DNA of 64,000 bases from the NCBI RefSeq assembly GCF_030209835.1, contig NZ_JARVRF010000005.1, positions 60,277-124,276 of the forward strand, given 5' to 3'. Source of the DNA: Arthrobacter sp. efr-133-R2A-120. Its GTDB lineage: Bacteria > Actinomycetota > Actinomycetes > Actinomycetales > Micrococcaceae. Below the pieces are notes generated by a model. The model worked only from the letters and a program-made list of their open reading frames with translations. It was not told the origin of the DNA and searched no databases. Below are positions 45,110 to 53,291 of this stretch, in pieces; the stretch's first letter is position 1, and each line of letters begins with the position of its first letter. Position numbers and translations under genes: made by a program.

Positions 45110-45196
45110 TTCCGGACCGCACCACCCTTTGACATGCCCCAACCCTGACTACTCAGCTCTGATTACTCAACAGTCATTACTCAAAGAGGAGTTTCG

Positions 45197-46546
45197 ATGT
45201 CCCTTGCCAGTTTATCCACGAAGGAGATGCTGGATTCGCCGGTCCTAAGATCGGCGATCCGCAAGGCTGCCACCCGGCTCATGCCGATGCTGGTCATCCT
45301 CTATGTGGTCTCCTTCCTCGACCGCACCAACGTTGGTTTCGCTGAAGCCGCCCTCGGCGCGGACAGAGGCGTCTCGGCCGGAGCGTTCGCGCTCGGGGCC
45401 GGCATCTTCTTCATCGGTTACGCAATCTTTGAAATCCCCAGCAACCTGCTGCTCAAAAGGGTCGGCGCCAAGATCTGGCTCGCCCGCATCGCGATCACGT
45501 GGGGCCTCGTTTCGGCCTGCTTTGCTTTCGTACAGGGCGAGACATCCTTCGTGATTCTGCGGTTCCTGCTCGGCGTGACCGAGGCGGGACTGTTCCCGGG
45601 CGTCATCATGTACCTGGCAGAGTGGTTCCCGAACAAGGTACGCGTGCAGATGTTCGCGATCTTCTACCTCGCCCAGCCGTTCTCCCAGATGATCGGCAAC
45701 CCACTCTCCGGCTGGCTCATCAACATCGGCGACCAGATTCCGGGCGTCCGTGGTTGGCAGGTCATGTTCTTCACCGAGGGCATCCTGGCCGTGCTCGCTG
45801 GCGTTGCGGCGTTCTTCTTCCTGATCAACGGGCCGGAGAAGGCCAAGTTCCTCAACGTCGACGAGAAGTTCGCGCTCAAGGAGATCATGGCGCAGGAAGA
45901 CACGGTCAAGGATGAAACGGGGCCGCGAGGCGTGTTCGCAGCGATGCGCAACGGCCGCGTTTGGTACTTCACGATCATCTACTTCTGCCTGCAGATCGCC
46001 GTCTACGGGGTCACCTTCTTCTTGCCGCAGCAGGTTTCCTCGCTGACCGGCCAGAAGGTGGGCCTCGCCGTCGGCCTGCTGATCGCGGTTCCGTGGTTCT
46101 TCGGCATCTTCTCCTGCTACCTGATCGGCCGTGCGGCGAACACCGTTGCCAAGCGCCGCATGTTCGGCACCGTGCTGTTCCTGTCCACGGGTGTCTGCAT
46201 CCTCGGTTCGGCGTGGGCCGGGACCAACCACCAGCCGGTGCTCGGGCTGATCTTCATCACGCTCGCGGTGTGCAGCTTCCTGGCAGTCGGTCCGGTGGTT
46301 TGGGCCTACCCGACGGCGTTCCTCGCCGGCTCCGCGGCCGCCGCCGGTATTGGCCTGATCAACTCGCTGGGTAACCTGGGCGGTTTCGTGGCCCCGATCC
46401 TGCGGACCGCGGTCAACAGCGCCACCGCCGACCCCACGGGATCGGCTGGCGTCTACGCACTGGGAATCCTTCCGTTCCTGGCGGCCGCCATGATGCTCGG
46501 CACCCGGGCGTTCAAGAACAAGGCCGACGATCTCCTGGGCAAGTAG
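45197..46546 (+). CDS. MFS transporter, anion:cation symporter (ACS) family
   Basis: A 449-residue, 12-TM major facilitator. The ACS hallmarks are VVSFLDRTNVGFAEAAL after TM1 and IFEIPSNLLLKRVGAKIW, then GVTEAGLFPGVIMYLAEWFP. ACS members carry organic anions (tartrate, hexuronates, phthalate, phosphorylated sugars), which hints that the pathway substrate is a sugar acid rather than a neutral polyol. It starts 87 bases after the SDR gene with GAGGAG ahead of the ATG. It is presumably the uptake protein of the operon. Confidence 0.88.
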   Translation: MSLASLSTKEMLDSPVLRSAIRKAATRLMPMLVILYVVSFLDRTNVGFAEAALGADRGVSAGAFALGAGIFFIGYAIFEIPSNLLLKRVGAKIWLARIAITWGLVSACFAFVQGETSFVILRFLLGVTEAGLFPGVIMYLAEWFPNKVRVQMFAIFYLAQPFSQMIGNPLSGWLINIGDQIPGVRGWQVMFFTEGILAVLAGVAAFFFLINGPEKAKFLNVDEKFALKEIMAQEDTVKDETGPRGVFAAMRNGRVWYFTIIYFCLQIAVYGVTFFLPQQVSSLTGQKVGLAVGLLIAVPWFFGIFSCYLIGRAANTVAKRRMFGTVLFLSTGVCILGSAWAGTNHQPVLGLIFITLAVCSFLAVGPVVWAYPTAFLAGSAAAAGIGLINSLGNLGGFVAPILRTAVNSATADPTGSAGVYALGILPFLAAAMMLGTRAFKNKADDLLGK

Positions 46547-46550
46547 TCCC

Positions 46551-47312
46551 TTGTACATCGGTGTCAGCACCAAGATGTACATGGGCTACCGGCACAGCAT
46601 GTCTTGGCTGGAGCAACTCCGAAATGAAGTGGACGCCCGTCCGGCCCTGGTGGCCGGGCGGGTGGTCCCGTTTGTGATCCCGTCGTTCCCCATGCTGCCC
46701 GACGCGGCCCGGATACTGGAAGGCTCTCCGCTGCGCCTGGGCGCGCAAAACTGCGGCTGGGCTGAGGGTCCGTGGACGGGTGAAGTGTCACCGTCATTGC
46801 TGGCGGAGCTGGGTGTGCGGCTCGTGGAGATCGGACACGCGGAACGGAGGCGGCACTTCGCCGAAGACGACGCCGTGGTCGCATTGAAGGTCCGGGCCGC
46901 GGTGGACGCCGGGCTGACCCCGCTGTTGTGCGTCGGCGAGGAGGCTGTCGCCGATCCGGCAGTGTCGGCGTCGTTCGTGTTCCGGCAGATCTCCGCCGCC
47001 GTCCGGGACGACTGGGCGACGGCGGCCCGCCTGGTTATCGCGTACGAACCGGTGTGGGCCATCGGCGCGGCCGAGCCGGCCCGCGCAGCTTACGTGTCCG
47101 ACGTCGTCGCTCACCTCCGGGGCTTGCTCGCCGAACATGGCCTCGCCGAGCTGCCGATCATTTACGGCGGCTCGGCCAAACCGGGGCTCCTGCCCGAACT
47201 GCAGGGCGTGTCCGGACTCTTCCTAGGCCGCTTCGCGCACGACCCCGCGAACTTCGGGGCTGTACTCGACGAAGCGCTGGGCTTGCCCAAAGCCCTGAGC
47301 TTGCCCAACTGA
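46551..47312 (+). CDS. triose-phosphate-isomerase paralogue (tetrulose-phosphate EryH/LerI-like)
   Basis: A 253-residue TIM barrel starting at TTG 46551, four bases after the transporter stop. It differs from housekeeping TPI. The N-terminal NWKMN becomes STKMYMGY, keeping the Lys. The catalytic His stays in EIGHAERR (Ala for Ser) and the catalytic Glu in IAYEPVWAIGAAEPA, but loop 6 is altered (AAEPA for TGKTA). IYGGSAKPGLL retains the phosphate site. These changes are typical of EryH/LerI, which interconvert L- and D-erythrulose phosphates. With the kinase and RpiB-like protein this would complete the route to D-erythrose 4-phosphate. The coding end lies inside the hairpin at 47303-47370. 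Confidence 0.85.
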   Translation: MYIGVSTKMYMGYRHSMSWLEQLRNEVDARPALVAGRVVPFVIPSFPMLPDAARILEGSPLRLGAQNCGWAEGPWTGEVSPSLLAELGVRLVEIGHAERRRHFAEDDAVVALKVRAAVDAGLTPLLCVGEEAVADPAVSASFVFRQISAAVRDDWATAARLVIAYEPVWAIGAAEPARAAYVSDVVAHLRGLLAEHGLAELPIIYGGSAKPGLLPELQGVSGLFLGRFAHDPANFGAVLDEALGLPKALSLPN

Positions 47313-47370
47313 GTCGCATTTGTTGTCGTTTTCAGGCCTCAAAACGACAACTAATGCGAGCCAGTTGGGC
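47303..47370. terminator. bidirectional hairpin, dispersed repeat copy B
   Basis: Two 30-base arms (47303-47332 and 47341-47370) pair with three mismatches around an eight-base loop. The left arm runs GCCCAACTGAGTCGCATTTG then TTGTCGTTTT. The T-runs on both strands suit termination in both directions. The hairpin contains the stop codons of both convergent genes: the TPI paralogue ends in it and the nuclease ends SPTGSH in it. It shares most of its arm with the palindrome at 15658-15723. Confidence 0.85.
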
Positions 47371-50300
47371 TGGACCGCTGGCATAGTCCGACAAAACCGC
47401 CCAACTGTTCCAGCCCTTCCGGCCGGGTGGGCAGGTAGTTTGTCAGCTCCGGTGAGCGTACGACGACGGCGCGCCACTGACCGCGCGACACCGCCACATT
47501 GATCCGGTTGCGTGAGAGCAGGAACTCCATGCCGCGCGGTACCTCGGCCGCAGCGGACGCAGCCATGGACACGATCACCACGGGAGCTTCCTGGCCTTGG
47601 AACTTGTCGACGGTCCCGACCCGCACACCGCGAAGTCCGGCCGCCCTCAGTTCGTGTTGGATGAGCTGGACCTGGGCGTTATAGGCCGCCACTACGAGGA
47701 TGTCCTTTTCAAGCAGAGGCCGTTCCTCGGCCGATTCCCGGGAGTCCAGCCACCCCAAGCCAAGGTGTTCCTTGACTTGGCGGACCACCTCCGCGGCTTC
47801 TTCGGGCGACTGGGTGGAGTTGCCGCTGTGCGGGACGTAGACGCACTCGACGCCGGACCGAACTCCGGACAAACGCCGCCCGGAAGCGGCCGGTGCTGAA
47901 TGCAGCCGGCCATCGTAGGACAGCTCCGACACGGCACCACACAAATCCGGGTGCATTCGCCACGACGTCGCGAGGAAGTAGCCGAGATCCGCGGGCAGCG
48001 TGTGCATGCCGTGGGCCAGCCAGCCGAGAGCAGACTCGTCGACCGGTTCGGGGTGCTTGCCCTGCGTGACTTGGGGCAATTGCTGTGGGTCGCCGAGGAG
48101 CAGCAGCCTCTTGGTTGCCCGGCTCACGGCGAGGGTATTGGCGAGCGAGAACTGACCGGCTTCGTCGATCACCAGCAAGTCCAGGGACTGCGCCGAGACG
48201 GTCCGGCCCGTCATGGTCCATGCCGTGCCGCCGATCAAGCAGCCTCCCGGCGATTCAAGCAGTCGTTCAATGTCGTCCTTGGTCTGCTGGTCCCAGGGAA
48301 CGGGGTCGTCATGCTTCACTTCCTTGGCGATGAGCGCAGGATGCACCCCCGCCCGCACTGCGGCGTGGAGCATGTTCTCGACGACGGCGTGGGACTGTGC
48401 AACAACCCCTACCTTCCAGCCAGCACGCACCAGCCGCGCGACAACGTGCGAGCCAACGTAGGTCTTGCCCGTTCCCGGCGGCCCTTGGACGGCAAGGTAT
48501 GACCGGTCCAGATCCGACACGGCAGCGGTGATGGCGTCCACATAAGCATCGTCGCCGGACCCGACGGCGGGCAGTTCCGCAAGCGTAACCAGCCGAGGCG
48601 GGATCCGGCGCAAGAGGTCCAAGGCCGGATCCTTTGGCCACGACGGCAGGCTGGAACGCACCTTGATGGCCAGTTCGCTCAAGGCCTTCCGCTGCCCGTC
48701 CGTGTTGACTGGAGCATCGGGCGTCAATGCCATGGGAAGCTGCGAGTATTCCTCGGCACCTTTGGGCAGTCGCTCTGAAATGGTCACAACGTCCGAGACG
48801 CCATCGTCAGGCTCCGAAACCGTGCTGCCGTCATAGGGGTCGTCGGGATCGCGGACCTCGATCACCTCTGTGCCGGACATTCCCGATCTGCCGAGGGCGC
48901 TTTCGTTCTTGCCAAGGAAGGCATCGGGGAGTGGAGGCCCGTACATCCGGAAGAACTTCTTACCGGGCGCGAAACCGGAGCCGTCGGCGGCGTGGCCGAT
49001 CAGCCGTACCTTCCGGGCCGGGTTGCTGCGCGGAGTCGGCTTGGCCCAGTCCGCCAGCACTTCGCCGCCTTCCACGATGAAGCAGTCCCTGGTGTCCTCC
49101 CACTCTGAGACGGGCCGGTCCAAGCGGTCGAAGTGTCCCCACCAGAATTGCTTATCTTCCCGGCGGTGAAATCCAACCGCGGCCGCAACCAGCGACACCG
49201 CTCGGTTGTCGTCGGATCGGAGCGCTTCGTCCGGCAATTCCGCAAGGTAGTCGAGGAGGGCTGTTTCCTCGGGTGCGGCCTCGTACTTGTCCGGCTCGGT
49301 CTCCGCGGGTAGCCCGGGTCCCGAAGCAGCCGGAAGACCGGGTTCAATAGAGCGCTCCGCTGCCAGGCCCAGCAGCCAATTCCGCAGTTCCAGGGTGGAG
49401 AGGCAGTCGTATTCGTTGTAGTCGGAGATGCCCGCCAGGATTGTTGCCGCTTCATCTTCGCGGTTCGCGTCCCGGGCCGTGCAGTAGTTGGCGTAGGCAA
49501 CCACGGAGGCTCCGGCGTCGGTCACGTCACCCGAACGCAAATGCTTGCCCATGTACAGGGGTTCGAGTTTCTTGATGCTGTAGGAGTCTTCAGAGATGCG
49601 GATGCTGTGCCGGACGGTGTCGTAGAGGTCCACCAGCACGCCTTCGCGCAGGAGGTTGTCCACGGCGGCTTCGCCTACGGTGTGGATGACCGACAGGTTC
49701 CGCAGCGCGGTTTTCTCATAGGCAGCGTAGTGGTAGATCCGCATATCCGGATACTTCATGCGGCGTTCTTCCACGTAGTCGAGGAAATCGATGAACGCCT
49801 GCCGTTCCTCAGCCCGGGAATGTGCCCAGAACGGCTTGAACACCGGAACTTCGCCCGGCTCCGTCGGATTTTCGATCACCCCGAACAAGTACTCCAGTCC
49901 CCAGCGGCCGGTTACCGGGTCTTGCCACAGTGGGTCTCCCTCGAAGTCGAAGAAGATGTCTCCTGCGTCGGGCCGGGGGAGCCGGGCCAAGGAGTTGGAC
50001 TCCAGGACGGAATAGCTGATGCTCTTCGCCGTGCCGGTCTTATCGGTGTAATTGACGGTGCCATCGGGTGTGGCTGTCCCGGTTTGCAGTCGGGCTTGTT
50101 CCTGTAGGCGCCGGGTGGCGGAATCGGCGGCGTCGGGCATCCCAGCAAGGGCGTCGATGTTAAAGATCCCTGCTTCCATGAGCTTCTTGCGCCGGGTGAT
50201 CCTCATTCCCGCCACCATCAGCAGGTCCCTGTGGAGGCGCACTTGTTCCTTGCAGTAGTCGCAGCGACCGCAAGCGGTGATTCCCGGCGCGCCCCATTGG

Positions 50301-51031
50301 ATAGGCTCCAGTCGCGATCGGTGCGAGTCCGTCAAGGCGAGGAAGCGGTCCCGGCGTTCACGGAAGACCGGCAGCACATCGGCGAGCCGGTGGTTGCTGT
50401 GCACATAGTCGAAGCCGCCACGGCCGTCCGATTCAGCAGCGTCCCGACCGGCAGCGTCCCGCTGAATGGTGGCACCTAGGACAAGGGTCAGGTCCGGGGC
50501 CGGAGTAATTCCGGCCTTGAGTAGCTGCTCGCCGTAGGCCGCTAGTTGCAGCAGCGCGGTGACCTTGGCGTGGCGGGCGAGCTTGGTGTCGTACACCGCG
50601 TAGCTGCCGTCCGGCTGCTTGACGAGGAAATCGGACCGTCCGTGAAACTGACCGTCGAAGAACGCGGCCTGGAAGACCACATCCGCGCCGGATCGCAACG
50701 CCTCGATGGATTCCGCGTGCTTGGCTTGCAGGGTGGCGCGGTCCATCGCTTCGGCGGGAACGACGTCGAACACGCCCTTGCGCGCCAGCGGATCCCAAGC
50801 GCCGAACTCGGCCACGAAACGGTCCAGCACCCTGTGCTCGTGAATGTCGCCCAGCGCGGCGGTCCGTTCCAGCATTTCATCGACGTCGAAAGCGGGCTTC
50901 TCCGAACGGCCCAGCTTCTCATCCAACTTGCGCAGCAACTGGTACTCGCAGGTGGAGGCCGTCACGAGGTCGCTGGCGGAAAACACCAAATCCTGCGCTT
51001 GCCCTGTATCTACCGAATCGAGAAAAAACAC
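47351..51031 (-). CDS. TM0106-family RecB-like nuclease fused to SF1 helicase
   Basis: A 1226-residue multidomain nucleic-acid enzyme. GTG 51031 is preferred (VFFLDS start, G-rich site) to an upstream TTG without one. Domain 1: a RecB-type PD-(D/E)xK fold with GRSDFLVKQPDG and YAVYDTKLA (about 147), plus an early Cys (STCEYQ) and ACGRCDYCKEQ (about 257), suggesting a Cas4/AdnB-like iron-sulfur staple. Domain 2: a DEDD exonuclease-like fold starting DIFFDFEGDPLW (about 360) and ending YNEYDCLSTLELRNWL. Domain 3: SF1 helicase with GPPGTGKTYVG (about 850), LLVIDEAGQFS, LLLLGDPQQLPQ, SWRMHPDL and VDKFQGQEAPVV, then NRINVAVSRGQ. Likely DNA repair or processing. No operon partner. Confidence 0.87.
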   Translation of the reverse strand: MFFLDSVDTGQAQDLVFSASDLVTASTCEYQLLRKLDEKLGRSEKPAFDVDEMLERTAALGDIHEHRVLDRFVAEFGAWDPLARKGVFDVVPAEAMDRATLQAKHAESIEALRSGADVVFQAAFFDGQFHGRSDFLVKQPDGSYAVYDTKLARHAKVTALLQLAAYGEQLLKAGITPAPDLTLVLGATIQRDAAGRDAAESDGRGGFDYVHSNHRLADVLPVFRERRDRFLALTDSHRSRLEPIQWGAPGITACGRCDYCKEQVRLHRDLLMVAGMRITRRKKLMEAGIFNIDALAGMPDAADSATRRLQEQARLQTGTATPDGTVNYTDKTGTAKSISYSVLESNSLARLPRPDAGDIFFDFEGDPLWQDPVTGRWGLEYLFGVIENPTEPGEVPVFKPFWAHSRAEERQAFIDFLDYVEERRMKYPDMRIYHYAAYEKTALRNLSVIHTVGEAAVDNLLREGVLVDLYDTVRHSIRISEDSYSIKKLEPLYMGKHLRSGDVTDAGASVVAYANYCTARDANREDEAATILAGISDYNEYDCLSTLELRNWLLGLAAERSIEPGLPAASGPGLPAETEPDKYEAAPEETALLDYLAELPDEALRSDDNRAVSLVAAAVGFHRREDKQFWWGHFDRLDRPVSEWEDTRDCFIVEGGEVLADWAKPTPRSNPARKVRLIGHAADGSGFAPGKKFFRMYGPPLPDAFLGKNESALGRSGMSGTEVIEVRDPDDPYDGSTVSEPDDGVSDVVTISERLPKGAEEYSQLPMALTPDAPVNTDGQRKALSELAIKVRSSLPSWPKDPALDLLRRIPPRLVTLAELPAVGSGDDAYVDAITAAVSDLDRSYLAVQGPPGTGKTYVGSHVVARLVRAGWKVGVVAQSHAVVENMLHAAVRAGVHPALIAKEVKHDDPVPWDQQTKDDIERLLESPGGCLIGGTAWTMTGRTVSAQSLDLLVIDEAGQFSLANTLAVSRATKRLLLLGDPQQLPQVTQGKHPEPVDESALGWLAHGMHTLPADLGYFLATSWRMHPDLCGAVSELSYDGRLHSAPAASGRRLSGVRSGVECVYVPHSGNSTQSPEEAAEVVRQVKEHLGLGWLDSRESAEERPLLEKDILVVAAYNAQVQLIQHELRAAGLRGVRVGTVDKFQGQEAPVVIVSMAASAAAEVPRGMEFLLSRNRINVAVSRGQWRAVVVRSPELTNYLPTRPEGLEQLGGFVGLCQRSSPTGSH

Positions 51032-51140
51032 CGTGCCCCCAGACCATTGAGCTGATGAAGCCAAGCTATCAGTGCGGTCCGACAGTAAGGCAGCTTTGGC
51101 GGTGGGGGCCAGTTCAGGTGCGGGTCAGCGGTGGCGGGGG

Positions 51141-52226
51141 TCAGCCGCCGAAACGGAGGGTGATCACCAGGCCGGCCAGCGCGACCACGCCGGCCAGGAG
51201 CATGGCTGCCATCGGATTACCGAAGTTGAGGGTCCATCCCAGGCCAAAGCGACGCGGAACCATCAGCGCCTGGTCTTCGCGGTTGATGTAGATCAAACCA
51301 CCCCGCCAGAATTTGTCGTCCTCCCGGTGGGTCAGGCCCGTGTCCGCCTCGCCCTCGTCCCGCTCACGGTTGTTCCTGGCCAAAACGACGACGGCGACGG
51401 CGACGGCTGCCAGGATCGGGAGCACCACTACCATCGGCGCCCACGGCGTGACGGTTCCCGTCCACATCAGCAGCGAGGATCCCAGCATCGCCAGATCGAT
51501 CATCGCGAGCAATCCGAGGAGCGCCTTGGCGCCCAAAAGCATGTACCGGCGGTGCCAGCGGGCGGAGCCTACCGGGTGCCCCGGGTCGATGTCGTGCCGG
51601 CTGCGGAAGAAGATCGCCGCCGCGATACCCACGAGCAGGGCGGTCACGCCGATCTGCACGAATACCAGTGAAAAGGCGGTGCCGATCGATTTGGCGGCCA
51701 GGCGGTTGGGCATGCCTTTCGCACCGTAATGCACCGCGAGCACCTCGGGCATGGACGGGTAGCTGATGACGCCGATCACCACCGTGGCGACAATGACGAT
51801 CAACGCCGGCGCCAGCCAGAGCCAGGGAAAGCGCGGTGGATCGGTCCGCAGCTCGGTATCCACCGCGATGACTTGGTGGACTCCCTTGTACCAGCCCCCG
51901 GCTGCCTTGGCGGTCCGGATCTCGTGGTTGGCCAAGAAGAAGCATCCGTACCAGGCGCCGACCAGCACCACCACGGCCAGCGGCAAGAGCAACGTTTCCC
52001 CGGTCACGCCGTACATGGCACTACCGACCACTGCGGCGATGATCCCGCTGAGGAGAACGCGCCAGCGGTAGATGCGGGTCTGCCTGACGACGGCCGGATC
52101 CTCGGCACGCTCGGCCGGTACCCGAACCCCGAAAGGCACGGTGGGGCTGTTGATCGAGGGCAGCACCAATGCGATGGCGAGCAGTAGTGCTGACAACGCG
52201 GAGCTCACGACGATGGCAACGATCAT
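51141..52226 (-). CDS. DUF1648/DUF5808-type integral membrane protein
   Basis: A 361-residue membrane protein with about 8-9 hydrophobic segments. ATG 52226 overlaps the stop of the upstream regulator gene (ATGA). PSMPEVLAVHYGAKGMPNR, in the middle, is the DUF1648 signature. The C-terminal DDKFWRGGLIYINREDQALMV matches the DUF5808 motif that ends many such proteins. Related proteins sit with GntR/YtrA regulators in Gram-positives and include the sporulation-toxin immunity protein SdpI family. A role in envelope stress or immunity is possible but not shown. Confidence 0.78.
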   Translation of the reverse strand: MIVAIVVSSALSALLLAIALVLPSINSPTVPFGVRVPAERAEDPAVVRQTRIYRWRVLLSGIIAAVVGSAMYGVTGETLLLPLAVVVLVGAWYGCFFLANHEIRTAKAAGGWYKGVHQVIAVDTELRTDPPRFPWLWLAPALIVIVATVVIGVISYPSMPEVLAVHYGAKGMPNRLAAKSIGTAFSLVFVQIGVTALLVGIAAAIFFRSRHDIDPGHPVGSARWHRRYMLLGAKALLGLLAMIDLAMLGSSLLMWTGTVTPWAPMVVVLPILAAVAVAVVVLARNNRERDEGEADTGLTHREDDKFWRGGLIYINREDQALMVPRRFGLGWTLNFGNPMAAMLLAGVVALAGLVITLRFGG

Positions 52227-52615
52227 GGCATGTCCTCTGGCTGCGTGGTTCCAAATGAATCGAGTATCGACCGGCAGGACTTGAGAACTTCGTCGGCCGG
52301 CAATCCCCTGGCGACGGCTTCGGCCAGTAGGGTCCGTGCCCTCGCAGTCCACTCCGCGCCGAACGGCGGGTCCGCGACCGTGGGGGTCACCACCGCGCCG
52401 GTCTTTCGGTTGAGCTGGATCAGGCCTTGCTGGCGCAATAGGTCATAGGCTTTGTTCACGGTGTGGAAATTGATCCCGAAGTCCGCGGCGAGGGTCCTGG
52501 TGGCCGGCAACGAGCTGCCCTCGGCCAGCACGCCGTCGGCGATCGCCTCCACGATCTGGTCCCGAAGCTGCTGGTAGATCGGCACGTCGCTGGCCAGGTC
52601 TACGTTGAGGATCAT
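52223..52615 (-). CDS. GntR-family regulator, YtrA type
   Basis: A 130-residue short GntR protein. ATG 52615 follows a strong GGAGGTGG site. DVPIYQQLRDQIVEAIADGVL, the recognition part ATRTLAADFGINFHTVNKAYDLL and the wing LIQLNRKTGAVVTP are clear. Only a short helical tail follows, as in YtrA-type regulators that control adjacent membrane-protein or ABC genes. It is co-transcribed and translationally coupled with the DUF1648 membrane protein and probably represses its own operon. It is divergent from the cytosine deaminase gene, so it may affect both. Confidence 0.87.
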   Translation of the reverse strand: MILNVDLASDVPIYQQLRDQIVEAIADGVLAEGSSLPATRTLAADFGINFHTVNKAYDLLRQQGLIQLNRKTGAVVTPTVADPPFGAEWTARARTLLAEAVARGLPADEVLKSCRSILDSFGTTQPEDMP

Positions 52616-52630
52616 CTCTTCCACCTCCGT

Positions 52631-52656
52631 CTTTATTATATAAGTTATAGAACAAG
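52631..52656. promoter_or_regulatory. AT-rich divergent promoter/operator between YtrA-type gene and deaminase
   Basis: CTTTATTATATAAGTTATAGAACAAG is the only AT-rich block in the area. It contains the palindrome GTTATAGAAC-like half sites (GTTCTATAAC on the minus strand) and TTATATAA. It lies 16-41 bases before the regulator start and about 40-65 before the deaminase start, so it should hold promoter elements for one or both. Exact boxes are not assigned. Confidence 0.4.
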
Positions 52657-52694
52657 TAGCGGAAGATTCCCACCTCCCGGAAAGCAGGCTTCGA

Positions 52695-53153
52695 ATGACC
52701 CAGTCTGACGCCCAAACCGCCCAAGATCCCGCCTTCGAAGCCGCGTACCAGGCAGCCCGGAAGAGCCTTGGCGAAGGGGGCATTCCCATTGGCGCAGCGC
52801 TCGCCCGCGGCGGGGTGGTGATCGCGAGCGGACACAACGAACGTGTCCAAAACGGCGATCCGATTGCGCACGGGGAAATGTCGGCCCTTCGCGCAGCCGG
52901 CCGGCAGAAGAGCTACCGGGACACCACGCTCTATACGACCCTCGCGCCGTGTGCCATGTGCACGGGCACCATCATCCAGTTCAAAATCCCGCGCGTGGTG
53001 GTGGGGGAAGCCCGCACGTTCGGCGGCGAATTCGAGCTCCTGCGATCCCGGGGCGTGGAGGTGGTGGTCCTCGATGACCAACGATGCGTGGACATGATGC
53101 GCAGGTTCCAGGAAGAGAATCCGGAACTGTGGGCCGAGGACATCGCCGAGTAA
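52695..53153 (+). CDS. cytosine deaminase of the yeast FCY1 type
   Basis: A 152-residue zinc deaminase of the CDA fold. Zinc ligands and the catalytic Glu are in IAHGEMSAL and TLAPCAMCTG. The protein resembles yeast FCY1 along its length: EGGIPIGAALA, GHNERVQNGD, YRDTTLYTTLAPC, IPRVVVGEARTF, GVEVVVLDDQRC, and the end ELWAEDIAE (yeast has a nearly identical WFEDIGE ending). It should convert cytosine to uracil for salvage. Most bacteria use the unrelated CodA. It is divergent from the GntR/YtrA gene with an AT-rich spacer. tRNA adenosine deaminase is unlikely because its anticodon-binding features are absent. Confidence 0.85.
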   Translation: MTQSDAQTAQDPAFEAAYQAARKSLGEGGIPIGAALARGGVVIASGHNERVQNGDPIAHGEMSALRAAGRQKSYRDTTLYTTLAPCAMCTGTIIQFKIPRVVVGEARTFGGEFELLRSRGVEVVVLDDQRCVDMMRRFQEENPELWAEDIAE

Positions 53154-53291
53154 TCCCGCGGGAGCAATGAGTAATCCGGGAAGCAACGAGCAAACAGCAT
53201 CTGGCCACAGCCAAACCCCAAGCGTAGGCTGACAGCATCGGCGTCGGTGCCGGGGGGTCCGCGTCGATACCCAATCGATCAAGGAGGACTC

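Noticed and set aside
46551..47312. Housekeeping triose-phosphate isomerase
   Set aside because: No gap/pgk neighbours, altered catalytic loops, and an operon with kinase, RpiB-like and transporter genes argue for a tetrulose-phosphate enzyme.
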